A stretch of 64,000 nucleotides of DNA from Ollibium composti (GTDB lineage Bacteria; Pseudomonadota; Alphaproteobacteria; Rhizobiales; Rhizobiaceae): contig NZ_SSNY01000001.1 of assembly GCF_004801285.1 (NCBI RefSeq), positions 620,001 to 684,000 on the forward strand, read 5' to 3'. Under the pieces are notes generated by a model, which searched no databases, was not told the origin of the DNA, and saw only the letters and a list, made by a program, of their open reading frames with translations. Of the stretch, positions 9,209-17,490 are shown in pieces (within the stretch, counting starts at the first letter, position 1; every line of letters starts with the position of its first letter). The translations under genes were made by a program, and so were the position numbers.

Positions 9209-10621
9209 TCAGGCGGTACGCCGGGCGATTTCGGTGATGACGTCGAACGCTCCCGCCACGTCGGCCTCCGTCGCTTCGAACTGGCCGGCCTGGAAGCGGA
9301 TGGCGACGCGCCCCTCGACTTTTGTCTGGGTAAGGTAGATGCGGCCGTCGTCGTTGATGGCATTGACGAGTGAGAGGTTGTGAGCGTCACTATCCGCCTC
9401 AGCCGGTGTGCGATGGCGGAAGGAAAACAGCGACAGCATCGGTTCGGTGACGATCTCGAAATCCGGCTCGCGCGCCAGGCGAGCGGCGAGCGCCTCGCTC
9501 CAGGCGACATGGTTGCGGATCATCTGCCTGAGATTTTCCAGCCCGTGCGCGCGCAGCAGGAACCACAGTTTCAGCGCCCGGAAGCGGCGGCCGAGCGGCA
9601 CCGACCATTCGGAATAGTTGACGATGCCGTCATGACCGTGCGTCTTCAGATAGTCGGGCTTGATCGCCAGCGTTCGCACATGGCTTGCGGGATCGCGCAG
9701 GAACTGGATCGAGCAGTCGAACTGCGCGCCGAGCCACTTGTGCGGGTTGAAGACGATGGAATCGGCCCGCTCAATGCCGGTCCAGAAATGCCGGAATTCC
9801 GGGCAGATCATCGCCGAACCGGCCCAGGCGGCGTCGACATGCAGGTAGAGCCCGTGGCGTCGCGCCACCTCGGCGGTTGCCGCGATGTCGTCGGTTCCCC
9901 CGGTGCTGGTGCCGCCGACGCAGGCGACGATGCCCGCCGGCAGCAGGCCGGCGGCGCGGTCGGCGGCAATGGCCGCTTCCAGCGCTTGCGTGTCCATCGC
10001 CCGCCAGCGCCCCTTGGTGGGAATGCGGACCAGATTGGCCTCGCCGATGCCGGCCACCCATATGGCGCGGTCGATCGAGGTGTGCACCTGATCGGAAGCA
10101 TAGATCCGAACCGCCGGCTGGCCGGCCAACCCCTTGCCGTTGCCCTGCCAGTCGAGCGCCTTCTCACGCATGGTCAGCACGGCGGCGAGCGTCGCGGAGG
10201 ATGCCGAATCCTGGATGACGCCGGCAAAGCCTTCAGGCAGCCCAAGCGCCTGTCGCATCCAGTCGACCGTGCGCGTCTCCAGTTCGGTCGCCGCCGGCGA
10301 GGTTTGCCACAGCATGCACTGGGCCGCCATAGCTGAGACCAGATATTCGGCAACCACCGAGACGGGGGCGGCATTGGCCGGGAAATAGGCGAAGAAGCGC
10401 GGGTGCTGCCAATGCGTCATGCCCGGCACGATCTTCTCTTCGAAATCGGCGAAGATCGCTTCCATCGGCTGCGGATGCTCGGGCGGCGAGGCTTCGATGC
10501 TGTCGAAAATCGCGCCGGGATTCATCGGTGGGCGCACCGGCCGGTCACGCAGGGAGGCACGATAGGCGGCGCCCCATTCGGCCGCGCGCAACGACCAGTC
10601 ATGAAATTCCTTGCCGTCCAT
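9209..10621 (-). CDS. PLP-dependent group II decarboxylase (aromatic amino-acid decarboxylase-like)
   Basis: A 470-aa fold-type I PLP enzyme. The cofactor lysine is in FNPHKWLG, the stacking region around HTSIDRA is conserved, and HVDAAWAGSA carries the PLP-binding Asp. Overall it resembles DOPA/tyrosine/tryptophan decarboxylases; substrate choice cannot be read from the sequence. The ATG at 10621 has GGAGG about 8 nt upstream. It is monocistronic in appearance: GlpR lies about 120 bp downstream on the same strand, and the Anbu operon ends about 100 bp upstream. Its promoter region contains an AT-rich inverted repeat. Confidence 0.88.
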   Translation of the reverse strand: MDGKEFHDWSLRAAEWGAAYRASLRDRPVRPPMNPGAIFDSIEASPPEHPQPMEAIFADFEEKIVPGMTHWQHPRFFAYFPANAAPVSVVAEYLVSAMAAQCMLWQTSPAATELETRTVDWMRQALGLPEGFAGVIQDSASSATLAAVLTMREKALDWQGNGKGLAGQPAVRIYASDQVHTSIDRAIWVAGIGEANLVRIPTKGRWRAMDTQALEAAIAADRAAGLLPAGIVACVGGTSTGGTDDIAATAEVARRHGLYLHVDAAWAGSAMICPEFRHFWTGIERADSIVFNPHKWLGAQFDCSIQFLRDPASHVRTLAIKPDYLKTHGHDGIVNYSEWSVPLGRRFRALKLWFLLRAHGLENLRQMIRNHVAWSEALAARLAREPDFEIVTEPMLSLFSFRHRTPAEADSDAHNLSLVNAINDDGRIYLTQTKVEGRVAIRFQAGQFEATEADVAGAFDVITEIARRTA

Positions 10622-10672
10622 CGCCGTCCTCCGCCTGGATCGCCATGTCCGCCGGCTCGGCGGCAACGCTAT

Positions 10673-10692
10673 ATAATTAACACATAAATTAT
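10673..10692. promoter_or_regulatory. AT-rich inverted repeat in decarboxylase promoter region
   Basis: ATAATT at 10673-10678 and AATTAT at 10687-10692 form a perfect 6-bp inverted repeat with an 8-nt spacer. It lies in a strongly AT-rich patch of an otherwise GC-rich sequence, 52 nt before the decarboxylase start. It could be an operator or part of the -10 region. Confidence 0.4.
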
Positions 10693-10723
10693 CGTCGAGC
10701 TAACTGCCAACGAAGGCATACGC

Positions 10724-11455
10724 TCAGCCGGGGAAATCCGGCAATTGCTGGAAAGCCGCCTTGAGCGCCTTCGACCAGCCGTCGGATATCGTGCGGTAAT
10801 AGGGATCGTCCTGCCCGATGCGCTGCTGCAACTCGATCTTGAAGCTGTCGCGTGCATAGAACAGAAGATCGAGGGGAAGGCCGACGGAAAGGTTGGATTT
10901 GAGCGTCGAATCGAAGGACACCAGCATCAGCTTGACCGCCTCGGCAACGGTCATTTCGCGATCGTAAGCGCGGATGATGATGGGCTTGCCGTATTTTGTC
11001 TCGCCGATCTGGAAGAAAGGGGTGTCTTCGGTCGATTCGATGAAATTGCCTTCCGGATAGATCATGAACAGGCGCGGCTCGCTGCCTTTGATCTGGCCGC
11101 CGAGAACGAAGGACGCATTGAAATAGGAATCCGCCTTCTCGCCGACGGGCGCCGCCGAGGCGATCACCTCCTTCACCGTGTCGCCGACGAGACGCGCCGT
11201 CTGGTACATCGACGGCGTTTCCAACACAGTCTGGTGACGCTCGGAAATCGCCTTGCAGCGCTCGTCGAGCAGGCTGACCACCGCTTGCGTCGTTGCCAGG
11301 TTGCCCGCCGACATCAGCACGATCACCCGCTCGCCCGGCTGCTCCCAGACATGCATCTTTCGGAAGGTGGAGATCGAATCCATGCCGGCGTTGGTGCGCG
11401 TGTCCGACATGAACACGAGGCCACGGTCGATCTTCAATCCGACGCAATAGGTCAT
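10724..11455 (-). CDS. Anbu proteasome-like peptidase (ancestral beta subunit family)
   Basis: A 243-aa Ntn-hydrolase-fold protein that starts MTYCVGLKIDRGLVFMSDTRT. After removal of Met1, Thr2 would be the N-terminal nucleophile, as in proteasome beta and HslV subunits. The SAGNLATTQ segment is typical of Anbu/COG3484. Anbu assembles into rings or helices, and its natural substrate is not established. It is the last gene of a leftward operon with transglutaminase-like, alpha-E and ATP-grasp genes, the family's well-known genomic partners. It lies 31 bp after the transglutaminase gene. Confidence 0.92.
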   Translation of the reverse strand: MTYCVGLKIDRGLVFMSDTRTNAGMDSISTFRKMHVWEQPGERVIVLMSAGNLATTQAVVSLLDERCKAISERHQTVLETPSMYQTARLVGDTVKEVIASAAPVGEKADSYFNASFVLGGQIKGSEPRLFMIYPEGNFIESTEDTPFFQIGETKYGKPIIIRAYDREMTVAEAVKLMLVSFDSTLKSNLSVGLPLDLLFYARDSFKIELQQRIGQDDPYYRTISDGWSKALKAAFQQLPDFPG

Positions 11456-11486
11456 CGAATCCCTCTTGGCATCCTTCGGTGGGGGA

Positions 11487-12281
11487 TTACTGCTCTACGG
11501 TGATCGTGACCGCAAGCTGTTCCTGAGCCTGCCCGAGACGGATGCCGGAAACGGGCATGGCATCACGATAGTCGAGACCTGTCGCCACCCGTACATAGCG
11601 CTCGTCGGGCGAAATGCCATTGGCGGCGTCGAAAGCGACCCAGCCCAGCCCTTGGACATGCGCCTCGGCCCAGGCATGGCTCGCCGCCTGGACGGTGGTG
11701 CCGTCCATCATCAGGTAGCCGCTGACGTAGCGCGCGGGAACTCCCATCGTCCGCGCGGCCGAGACGAAGACGTGGCTGTGATCCTGACACACCCCTGCCC
11801 CGAGCTTCAGCGCTTCCTCGGCCGAGGTCTCTGTGCTGGTGGTTCCGGACGTATACCGCACGCGGGCGCCGACCGTCGTCATCAGGGCGTGCAGCCGATC
11901 GAGTTCGGACCCGTCCGGCAGGGAGGAAACGAGATCGCGGACCCCCTCGCCTGCCGTGGTCAGCGGTGTCTCGCGGCGGAACAGCCAGAGCGGCGCGAAG
12001 CCACGGTGCGGGCCGACCACGCCGGCCTTGTCGTGGGTGTCGACTTCGCCACCGACTTCGATGGCGATGGTGTGCGGCGTGCCCTCGACGCTGAGCAGCC
12101 TGGTATCGTTGCCGAAATGGTCCTGGAAACGCAGTTCCTCGCCCGCCCCGTAGATACTCAAGCTCCATGACTTCACGGTCTGGGTCGGTCCGTCTGCCGG
12201 AACGAGGCGCAACCTTTGCAGGGCATAGGCCAGCGGCGCGTCGTAGCTGTACTCGGTACGGTGGGTGATCCTCAGCTGCAT
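11487..12281 (-). CDS. transglutaminase-like cysteine peptidase family protein
   Basis: A 264-aa protein with an N-terminal beta domain (MQLRITHRTEYSYDAP) and a transglutaminase-like core. The catalytic triad can be seen: Cys165 in GAGVCQDHSH, His202 in AASHAWAEAH and Asp218 in WVAFDAANG. Such proteins are usually thiol peptidases or amidases, and in this operon type they are proposed to cleave or process the peptide made by the ATP-grasp partner. The start is 1 nt after the alpha-E stop, indicating tight coupling. Confidence 0.92.
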   Translation of the reverse strand: MQLRITHRTEYSYDAPLAYALQRLRLVPADGPTQTVKSWSLSIYGAGEELRFQDHFGNDTRLLSVEGTPHTIAIEVGGEVDTHDKAGVVGPHRGFAPLWLFRRETPLTTAGEGVRDLVSSLPDGSELDRLHALMTTVGARVRYTSGTTSTETSAEEALKLGAGVCQDHSHVFVSAARTMGVPARYVSGYLMMDGTTVQAASHAWAEAHVQGLGWVAFDAANGISPDERYVRVATGLDYRDAMPVSGIRLGQAQEQLAVTITVEQ

Positions 12282-12282
12282 G

Positions 12283-13224
12283 CTAGTAGAACCGGTAGTC
12301 GAGGGCGATCTGATCGCCGAGCCGCGTGTTCTCGCGGATGAAGCCCGTCAGAAATTCGTGCAGGCCGGCGTCGAAGATGTCCTTGATGGATCCGACCTTG
12401 AGCATCTTGTGGATACACTCGGCGGTGTCGTGACAGGCATGGCGGGCGCTGTAGTCGCGGGCGAGGAAATCGAGATGCTCGATGACGAAGCGGTAGCAGA
12501 AGGTGAGCGAGCGGGGCATGCGCGCGTTGAGGATGAGATAGTCGGCTATGTTGGTGGGCTTGTATTCGGCCTCGTAGACCCAGCGATAGGAACGATGCGC
12601 CGAGACCGAGCGCAGGATGGACTCCCACTGATAGTTGTCGAGCGTCGAGCCGACCCAGGAGATCGACGGCAACAGCACGTAGTATTTGACGTCGAGGATG
12701 CGGGCGGTGTTGTCGGCGCGCTCGACATAGGTGCCGAGCTGCGAGAAGTCGAAGATTTCGTTGCGCAGCATGGTGCCATAGAAGGCACCGCGGATCAGCG
12801 CCGTCTCGCGCTTGATGGCGTCGAGCACGGTCGGCAGGTCGCGCTCGTCGATCGGCTTGGCCAGCATGCGCTTCAGCGCCATCCAGGCTTCATTGATCGA
12901 TTCCCATGTCTCGCGCGTCAGTGCCGTTCGCACCATGCGGGCGTTGAAACGGGCCGTCTCGATCGAGGCCATGACGCTTGAGGGATTCGACGTGTCGCGA
13001 AGCAGGAAATCGGAAACGTTGGCTGCCGAATGCTCCTGGTACTTCTGGCCGTAAGCGACATCGGAACCGGCGCTGATGACGACGGAGGCCCATTCCTCGG
13101 CTGCCCCCTGCGTGCGGGTCAGCGCCATGCGCAGCCCTGCATCCACAAGCCGCGCCATGTTCTCGGCCCGCTCGATATAGCGGTTCATCCAGTAAAGACC
13201 GTTGGCGTTGCGGCCGAGAAGCAT
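12283..13224 (-). CDS. alpha-E domain protein (DUF403)
   Basis: A 313-aa, almost all-helical protein. It starts MLLGRNANGLYWMNRYIERA, the hallmark of the alpha-E (DUF403) family. The conserved ERADNTARILDVKYY segment follows near residues 165-180. The biochemical function is unknown; the family accompanies circularly permuted ATP-grasp proteins. The ATG at 13224 is chosen because homologues begin exactly there. The frame extends upstream only into the repeat element. Confidence 0.92.
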   Translation of the reverse strand: MLLGRNANGLYWMNRYIERAENMARLVDAGLRMALTRTQGAAEEWASVVISAGSDVAYGQKYQEHSAANVSDFLLRDTSNPSSVMASIETARFNARMVRTALTRETWESINEAWMALKRMLAKPIDERDLPTVLDAIKRETALIRGAFYGTMLRNEIFDFSQLGTYVERADNTARILDVKYYVLLPSISWVGSTLDNYQWESILRSVSAHRSYRWVYEAEYKPTNIADYLILNARMPRSLTFCYRFVIEHLDFLARDYSARHACHDTAECIHKMLKVGSIKDIFDAGLHEFLTGFIRENTRLGDQIALDYRFY

Positions 13225-13252
13225 GGTCAGTTCGCTCTGCCAAGGAGGGCGG

Positions 13253-13284
13253 TAGGGCAGTACGGCAATAGGGCAGTAGGACAA
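13253..13284 (+). repeat. 8-bp tandem repeat, left arm of inverted pair
   Basis: Four successive octamers read TAGGGCAG, TACGGCAA, TAGGGCAG and TAGGACAA. The array is the near reverse complement of the octamers at 13373-13404; 25 of 28 compared positions pair. It lies in the 174-bp gap between the ATP-grasp stop and the alpha-E start. Confidence 0.85.
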
Positions 13285-13372
13285 GAAAATACCGATTGAA
13301 GAAGCGGCCACGGACTGCCTTCCCCTGCGGTTTGCAGCGCTACTTTCCTCCGCTTTTCGAAGAGACCCATTG

Positions 13373-13404
13373 CCATACTGCCCTACTGCCTTACTGCCCT
13401 AATC
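13373..13404 (+). repeat. 8-bp tandem repeat, right arm of inverted pair
   Basis: Four octamers read CCATACTG, CCCTACTG, CCTTACTG and CCCTAATC. They are the reverse-complement counterpart of the array at 13253-13284 and lie 88 bp from it. The last octamer contains the stop codon of the ATP-grasp gene. Confidence 0.85.
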
Positions 13405-14811
13405 ATCCAGCACCCACGTATCCTTCGTTCCTCCGCCTTGCGACGAGTTCACGACCAGCGAGCCTTCCTTCAGCGCAACTCTCGTGAGGCCGCCCGGCAC
13501 GATCTGGATGCGGTCGGACACCAGTACGTAGGGGCGTAGATCGACATGGCGGGGCGCCAGGCCCTTTTCGGTCAGGATCGGGCAGGTCGACAGCGCCAGC
13601 GTCGGCTGGGCGATGTAGTTGGAGGGCTTTGCCTTGAGTTTCTCGGTGAAGGCCTCGCATTCCTTCTTCGACGCGGCCGGGCCGACCAGCATGCCGTAGC
13701 CGCCGGAACCGTGCACCTCCTTCACCACCAGTTCGGCGATGTGTTCCAGCACGTATTTCAAGCTGTCCGGCTCCGAGCAGCGCCAGGTCGGGATGTTGCC
13801 GAGGATCGCCTTGCGGCCAGTGTAGAACTCGACGATCTCGGGCATGTAGGAATAGATCGCCTTGTCGTCGGCGATGCCCGTGCCCGGCGCATTGGCGATG
13901 GTGATGTTGCCTGCGCGGTAGACGTCCATGATGCCGGGGATACCCAGCGCCGAATCCGGCCGGAAAGTGAGCGGATCGAGGAAAGCATCGTCGACGCGGC
14001 GGTAGAGCACGTCGATCTGCTTGAACCCTTCCGTGGTCCGCATGGCGACGTGACCGTCGACGACGCGCAGGTCCGGTCCCTCGACAAGCTGGACACCCAT
14101 CTGGTCAGCGAGAAAAGCGTGCTCGAAATAGGCGGAGTTGTAGCTGCCGGGCGTCAGCACCGCGACGGTAGGAGTGCCGCTCGTGCTTTCCGGCTTCACC
14201 GCCGCCAGCGAGCGGCGCAGCAATGCCGGATAGTTCTCAACCGGCCGCACCTTGATCTTCTGGAACAGCTCGGGGAAGAGCTGCATCATCGTCTCGCGGT
14301 TCTCCAGCATGTAGGAAACGCCGGAGGGGGTGCGGGCATTGTCCTCAAGCACGAAGAAATCGTTCTCGCCAGTGCGCACGATGTCGACGCCGATGATGTG
14401 GGTGTAGACACCGGCCGGTGGCCGCACTCCGATCATCTCCGGCAGGAACGCCTCGTTACCGGCTATCAGTTCCTTCGGTATGCGCCCTGCCCTGAGGATC
14501 TCCTGGCGATGATAGATGTCGTCAAGGAAGGCGTTGAGAGCCTGGACGCGCTGTTCGATGCCCTGCGTCAGCCGCCGCCACTCCTGGCCGGAAATGATGC
14601 GCGGCACGATATCGAAGGGAATCAGGCGCTCGGACGCTTCCTGTTCGCCGTAGACGGCGAAGGTGATGCCCGTCTTGCGGAAGACGCGCTCGGCATCCTG
14701 CGTCTTCTGGGTAAGTCTGGCGGGGTCCTGTTCTTTCAGCCAGCGATCGTAGGCCGTGTAAGGCCGCCTCGGTCCGGAAGATTCCGGAAGCATTTCGTCG
14801 AATGCTGCCAA
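13399..14811 (-). CDS. circularly permuted type 2 ATP-grasp protein
   Basis: About 470 aa with the DUF404/DUF407 architecture: RPPAGVYTHIIGVDIVRTGE, then VLEDNARTPSGVSYMLENR, and VKEVHGSGGYGML near the C-terminus. The family is predicted to form amide or peptide bonds using ATP; no product is known. A TTG start at 14811 is preferred because GGGGAG lies about 8 nt upstream. The ATG at 14793 has no ribosome-binding site. It is the first gene of the operon with alpha-E, transglutaminase-like and Anbu. An inverted tandem-repeat element separates it from alpha-E. Confidence 0.9.
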   Translation of the reverse strand: MAAFDEMLPESSGPRRPYTAYDRWLKEQDPARLTQKTQDAERVFRKTGITFAVYGEQEASERLIPFDIVPRIISGQEWRRLTQGIEQRVQALNAFLDDIYHRQEILRAGRIPKELIAGNEAFLPEMIGVRPPAGVYTHIIGVDIVRTGENDFFVLEDNARTPSGVSYMLENRETMMQLFPELFQKIKVRPVENYPALLRRSLAAVKPESTSGTPTVAVLTPGSYNSAYFEHAFLADQMGVQLVEGPDLRVVDGHVAMRTTEGFKQIDVLYRRVDDAFLDPLTFRPDSALGIPGIMDVYRAGNITIANAPGTGIADDKAIYSYMPEIVEFYTGRKAILGNIPTWRCSEPDSLKYVLEHIAELVVKEVHGSGGYGMLVGPAASKKECEAFTEKLKAKPSNYIAQPTLALSTCPILTEKGLAPRHVDLRPYVLVSDRIQIVPGGLTRVALKEGSLVVNSSQGGGTKDTWVLDD

Positions 14812-14980
14812 TCGCGCACTCCCCTCTTCTCCATTTGAAGGGCGGAAGTGCGGAAAAATCAAGCGTATTCGATGATTTGCCGGACAAGAATACCGGCGGC
14901 GGGCGTCTTGCCCAACCGGTGGGCGCAAAAGCCGGATCGCAGGCACGCCGTGCCCACGGAAACGGCAATCTGGCGCGCGG

Positions 14981-15217
14981 TCAGAAGGCGCGGAAGGTCA
15001 CCGTCGTGAAGGTGTCCTTGATGCCGGGAATGACCTGCACCTTCTCGTTGACGAAGTGGCCGACGTCCTCATCGTCACTGATGTAGAACTTGGCCATCAG
15101 GTCGAAATTGCCGGCGGTCGAATAGATCTCGGAGGCGATCTCGGCATCTGCCAGCGCGCTGGCGACCTCGTAGGCCTTGCCGAGTTCGCATTTGAACTGC
15201 ACGAAAAACGTCTTCAT
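14981..15217 (-). CDS. stand-alone Lrp/AsnC ligand-binding (RAM) domain protein
   Basis: A 78-aa protein consisting only of the RAM/ACT-like domain of Lrp/AsnC regulators (MKTFFVQFKCELGKAYEVAS, then YSTAGNFDLMAKFY and VQVIPGIKDTFTT). There is no helix-turn-helix. Such proteins form ring oligomers and may bind amino acids or modulate full-length Lrp proteins. It is monocistronic by position, upstream of the ATP-grasp operon on the same strand with a 169-bp gap. Confidence 0.88.
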   Translation of the reverse strand: MKTFFVQFKCELGKAYEVASALADAEIASEIYSTAGNFDLMAKFYISDDEDVGHFVNEKVQVIPGIKDTFTTVTFRAF

Positions 15218-15315
15218 CGTCTCGCCTCGCTGGCTATCGGTGGTGCCTTGAACGCACCGCCGTCAGGCCTTGTGGCAGACAGGCGCCGGCCTTTCAAGCG
15301 CCAGTATCGGACGTT

Positions 15316-15720
15316 TCAGCTGGCCTGCCGGCGCGCGGCGTCGATACTCCACGATCCCGCGCCGGCGGCGACCAGATAGAGGAAGACGAAGCAGAACAGG
15401 ATGGCGCTTTCGCCGCCGTTCTGGATCGGGTGGAAGCCCTGCGGCGCGTGCGCCATGAAGTAGGCGACTGCCATCATGCCCGACAGGATGAAAGCGACGG
15501 GGCGCGTGAAAAGGCCGATCACGAGGAGCGCGCCGCCGACAATTTCCAGCGTGCCGGCGAACCCCATCAGCGAAAACAGCTCGGGACTTGGCCTGCCGGA
15601 ATCGGGAAAGCCGAACAGCTTCATCGTGCCGTGCGCCATGAACAGCAGGGCCGCCATGATGCGCAGCACCGACAGCAGCCGCGGCGCCCACACGGTGCCG
15701 AGTTGGTTTTCCGAAATCAT
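15316..15720 (-). CDS. DoxX family membrane protein
   Basis: A 134-aa inner-membrane protein with about four transmembrane helices. The DoxX pattern is clear: LLSVLRIMAALLFMAHG with KLFGFP, GFAGTLEIVGGALLVIGL, and MMAVAYFMAHAP. The function of these small proteins is uncertain; some take part in thiosulfate oxidation or in oxidative-stress complexes. The ATG at 15720 follows CGAGGA by about 5 nt; an ATG at 15765 has no such site. It lies downstream of tgt on the same strand, 104 bp away. Confidence 0.85.
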   Translation of the reverse strand: MISENQLGTVWAPRLLSVLRIMAALLFMAHGTMKLFGFPDSGRPSPELFSLMGFAGTLEIVGGALLVIGLFTRPVAFILSGMMAVAYFMAHAPQGFHPIQNGGESAILFCFVFLYLVAAGAGSWSIDAARRQAS

Positions 15721-15824
15721 TCGTCCTCGCTTTGCGTTGATGGTTCTGGATGCGTGATCGGGCATCTCGGTGATTTGATCACCGCAGGCAATTCACAAAG
15801 ATGACGTTTAATATCAACTTTCTG

Positions 15825-16958
15825 TCAGGCAAGCGGCGGGATATCGCCGCGCGCCCAGCCCTCTGTGATTTCGGCGGCTCGCGCCGCAAAGTTTCGCGCC
15901 TCGATAGCGGCACGGATATCCTGCATGAGGCTCTGGTAATAAGCGAGATTGTTCCAGGTCAGCAGCATGGCGCCGAGCGCTTCCTGCGAACGTACGAGGT
16001 GGTGCAGGTAGGCGCGACTATAGTCCCGCGTCGCAGGGCAGGCGCTCTCCTCGTCCAGCGGGCGGTGGTCCTCGGCATGGCGGGCGTTGCGCAGGTTCAC
16101 CTTGCCGCGCCGCGTATAGGCGAGGCCGTGCCGCCCTGCCCTCGTCGGCATCACGCAATCGAACATGTCGATGCCGCGGGCCACCGATTTCAGGATATCG
16201 TCCGGCGTGCCGACGCCCATCAGATAGCGCGGCTTGTCCGCCGGCAGTTCGGGACAGGTGATGTCGAGCATTTCCAACATCACCGCCTGCGGCTCGCCGA
16301 CGGCAAGGCCGCCGACGGCGTAGCCCTTGAGGTCCATGGCGGCCAGCGCCTGCGCCGACCGTACGCGCAGCGCCGCATCGTCGCCGCCCTGCACGATGCC
16401 GAACATCGCCTTGCCGGGCTGGTCGCCGAAAGCCGCCTTGCAGCGTTCGGCCCAGCGCAGCGACATCTCCATGGCGCGCTCGATCTCCTTCCTTTCCGCT
16501 GGCAGCGCCACGCATTCGTCGAGCTGCATCTGGATATCGGAATCGAGCAGGCCCTGGATCTCGATGGAGCGTTCCGGCGTCAGTTCGTAGCGCACGCCAT
16601 CGACATGCGAACGGAACGTGACACCGGTTTCGGTGAGCTTCCTGAGTTTCGACAGCGACATGACCTGGAAGCCGCCGGAATCCGTCAGAATCGGCCACGG
16701 CCAGCGGGCGAATTCGTGCAGGCCGCCCAGCCGCGCCACCCGCTCAGCGCCCGGTCGCAGCATCAGGTGATAGGTGTTGCCGAGGATGATGTCGGCGCCG
16801 ACGCCGCGCACCTGCTCCATATACATGGCCTTGACGGTGCCGCCGGTGCCGACGGGCATGAAGGCCGGCGTGCGGATGGTGCCACGCGGCATGGAGATTT
16901 CACCGCGGCGGGCTTTGCCGTCGGTCGCGAGAACGGAAAACGTGAAGGACTGGCTCAT
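15825..16958 (-). CDS. tgt: queuine tRNA-guanine transglycosylase with degenerate zinc site
   Basis: A 377-aa TIM-barrel enzyme that exchanges G34 for preQ1 in GUN-anticodon tRNAs. The catalytic regions are intact: [11 protein letters not shown] near residue 95 and [14 protein letters not shown] near 265, the latter with the nucleophilic Asp. The structural zinc site, normally CxCx2C plus a distant His, reads SACPAT (Ser305, Cys307, Thr310), and Asn336 replaces the His in TWNNL. Three of four ligands are therefore absent. It pairs functionally with queA, from which it is separated by an opposite-strand GFA gene. Confidence 0.93.
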   Translation of the reverse strand: MSQSFTFSVLATDGKARRGEISMPRGTIRTPAFMPVGTGGTVKAMYMEQVRGVGADIILGNTYHLMLRPGAERVARLGGLHEFARWPWPILTDSGGFQVMSLSKLRKLTETGVTFRSHVDGVRYELTPERSIEIQGLLDSDIQMQLDECVALPAERKEIERAMEMSLRWAERCKAAFGDQPGKAMFGIVQGGDDAALRVRSAQALAAMDLKGYAVGGLAVGEPQAVMLEMLDITCPELPADKPRYLMGVGTPDDILKSVARGIDMFDCVMPTRAGRHGLAYTRRGKVNLRNARHAEDHRPLDEESACPATRDYSRAYLHHLVRSQEALGAMLLTWNNLAYYQSLMQDIRAAIEARNFAARAAEITEGWARGDIPPLA

Positions 16959-17094
16959 GCCCTGCCCTTAGCGGCGATGGCGTTCCAAGACAATCGGGAG
17001 GCTGCGGACGCGCGGCATATCGCCATGGCTTGCCGGGCTAAGCCCGCCCGCATACGCTGCCGGCGTGTACGATCAAAGAACCGAGGATCGAGGC

Positions 17095-17490
17095 ATGATC
17101 GAGGGTTCCTGCCACTGCGGCGCCGTGCGCTGGCGCTTCGAGGCGACGCCGGAAGGCGCGACGGCCTGCAACTGCACGGTCTGCCGCCGCTACGGCGTTC
17201 TGTGGATCTACGGTCACGAGGGCGAGGACGTCAGCGTGTTCGGCCCGACGAAAGCCTATGCGCGCGGCGAGAAGCACCTGGATTTCAATTTCTGTCCCGA
17301 ATGCGGCTGCGTCGTTTCGTGGCGGGCGAACCGGACGGGCAAGAAAAGCGGCCGCCGTCGCATGGCGGTGAACGTCAGGCTGGCCGAACCGGAAGCGGTC
17401 GCCAATATTCCCATCGATCATTTCGACGGCCTGAATACCTTCGAGGACCTGCCGCGCGACGGCAAACGCGTCGCCGATTACTGGTTCTGA
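17095..17490 (+). CDS. GFA family (glutathione-dependent formaldehyde-activating-like) protein
   Basis: A 131-aa protein with the zinc-binding GFA fold: [19 protein letters not shown] and [11 protein letters not shown] supply the cysteines. Family members bind glutathione adducts, but most, like this one, have no known substrate. The ATG at 17095 has GAGG 8 nt upstream. The gene sits on the plus strand between tgt and queA, and its 3' end overlaps the queA 3' end by 13 bp. Confidence 0.88.
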   Translation: MIEGSCHCGAVRWRFEATPEGATACNCTVCRRYGVLWIYGHEGEDVSVFGPTKAYARGEKHLDFNFCPECGCVVSWRANRTGKKSGRRRMAVNVRLAEPEAVANIPIDHFDGLNTFEDLPRDGKRVADYWF

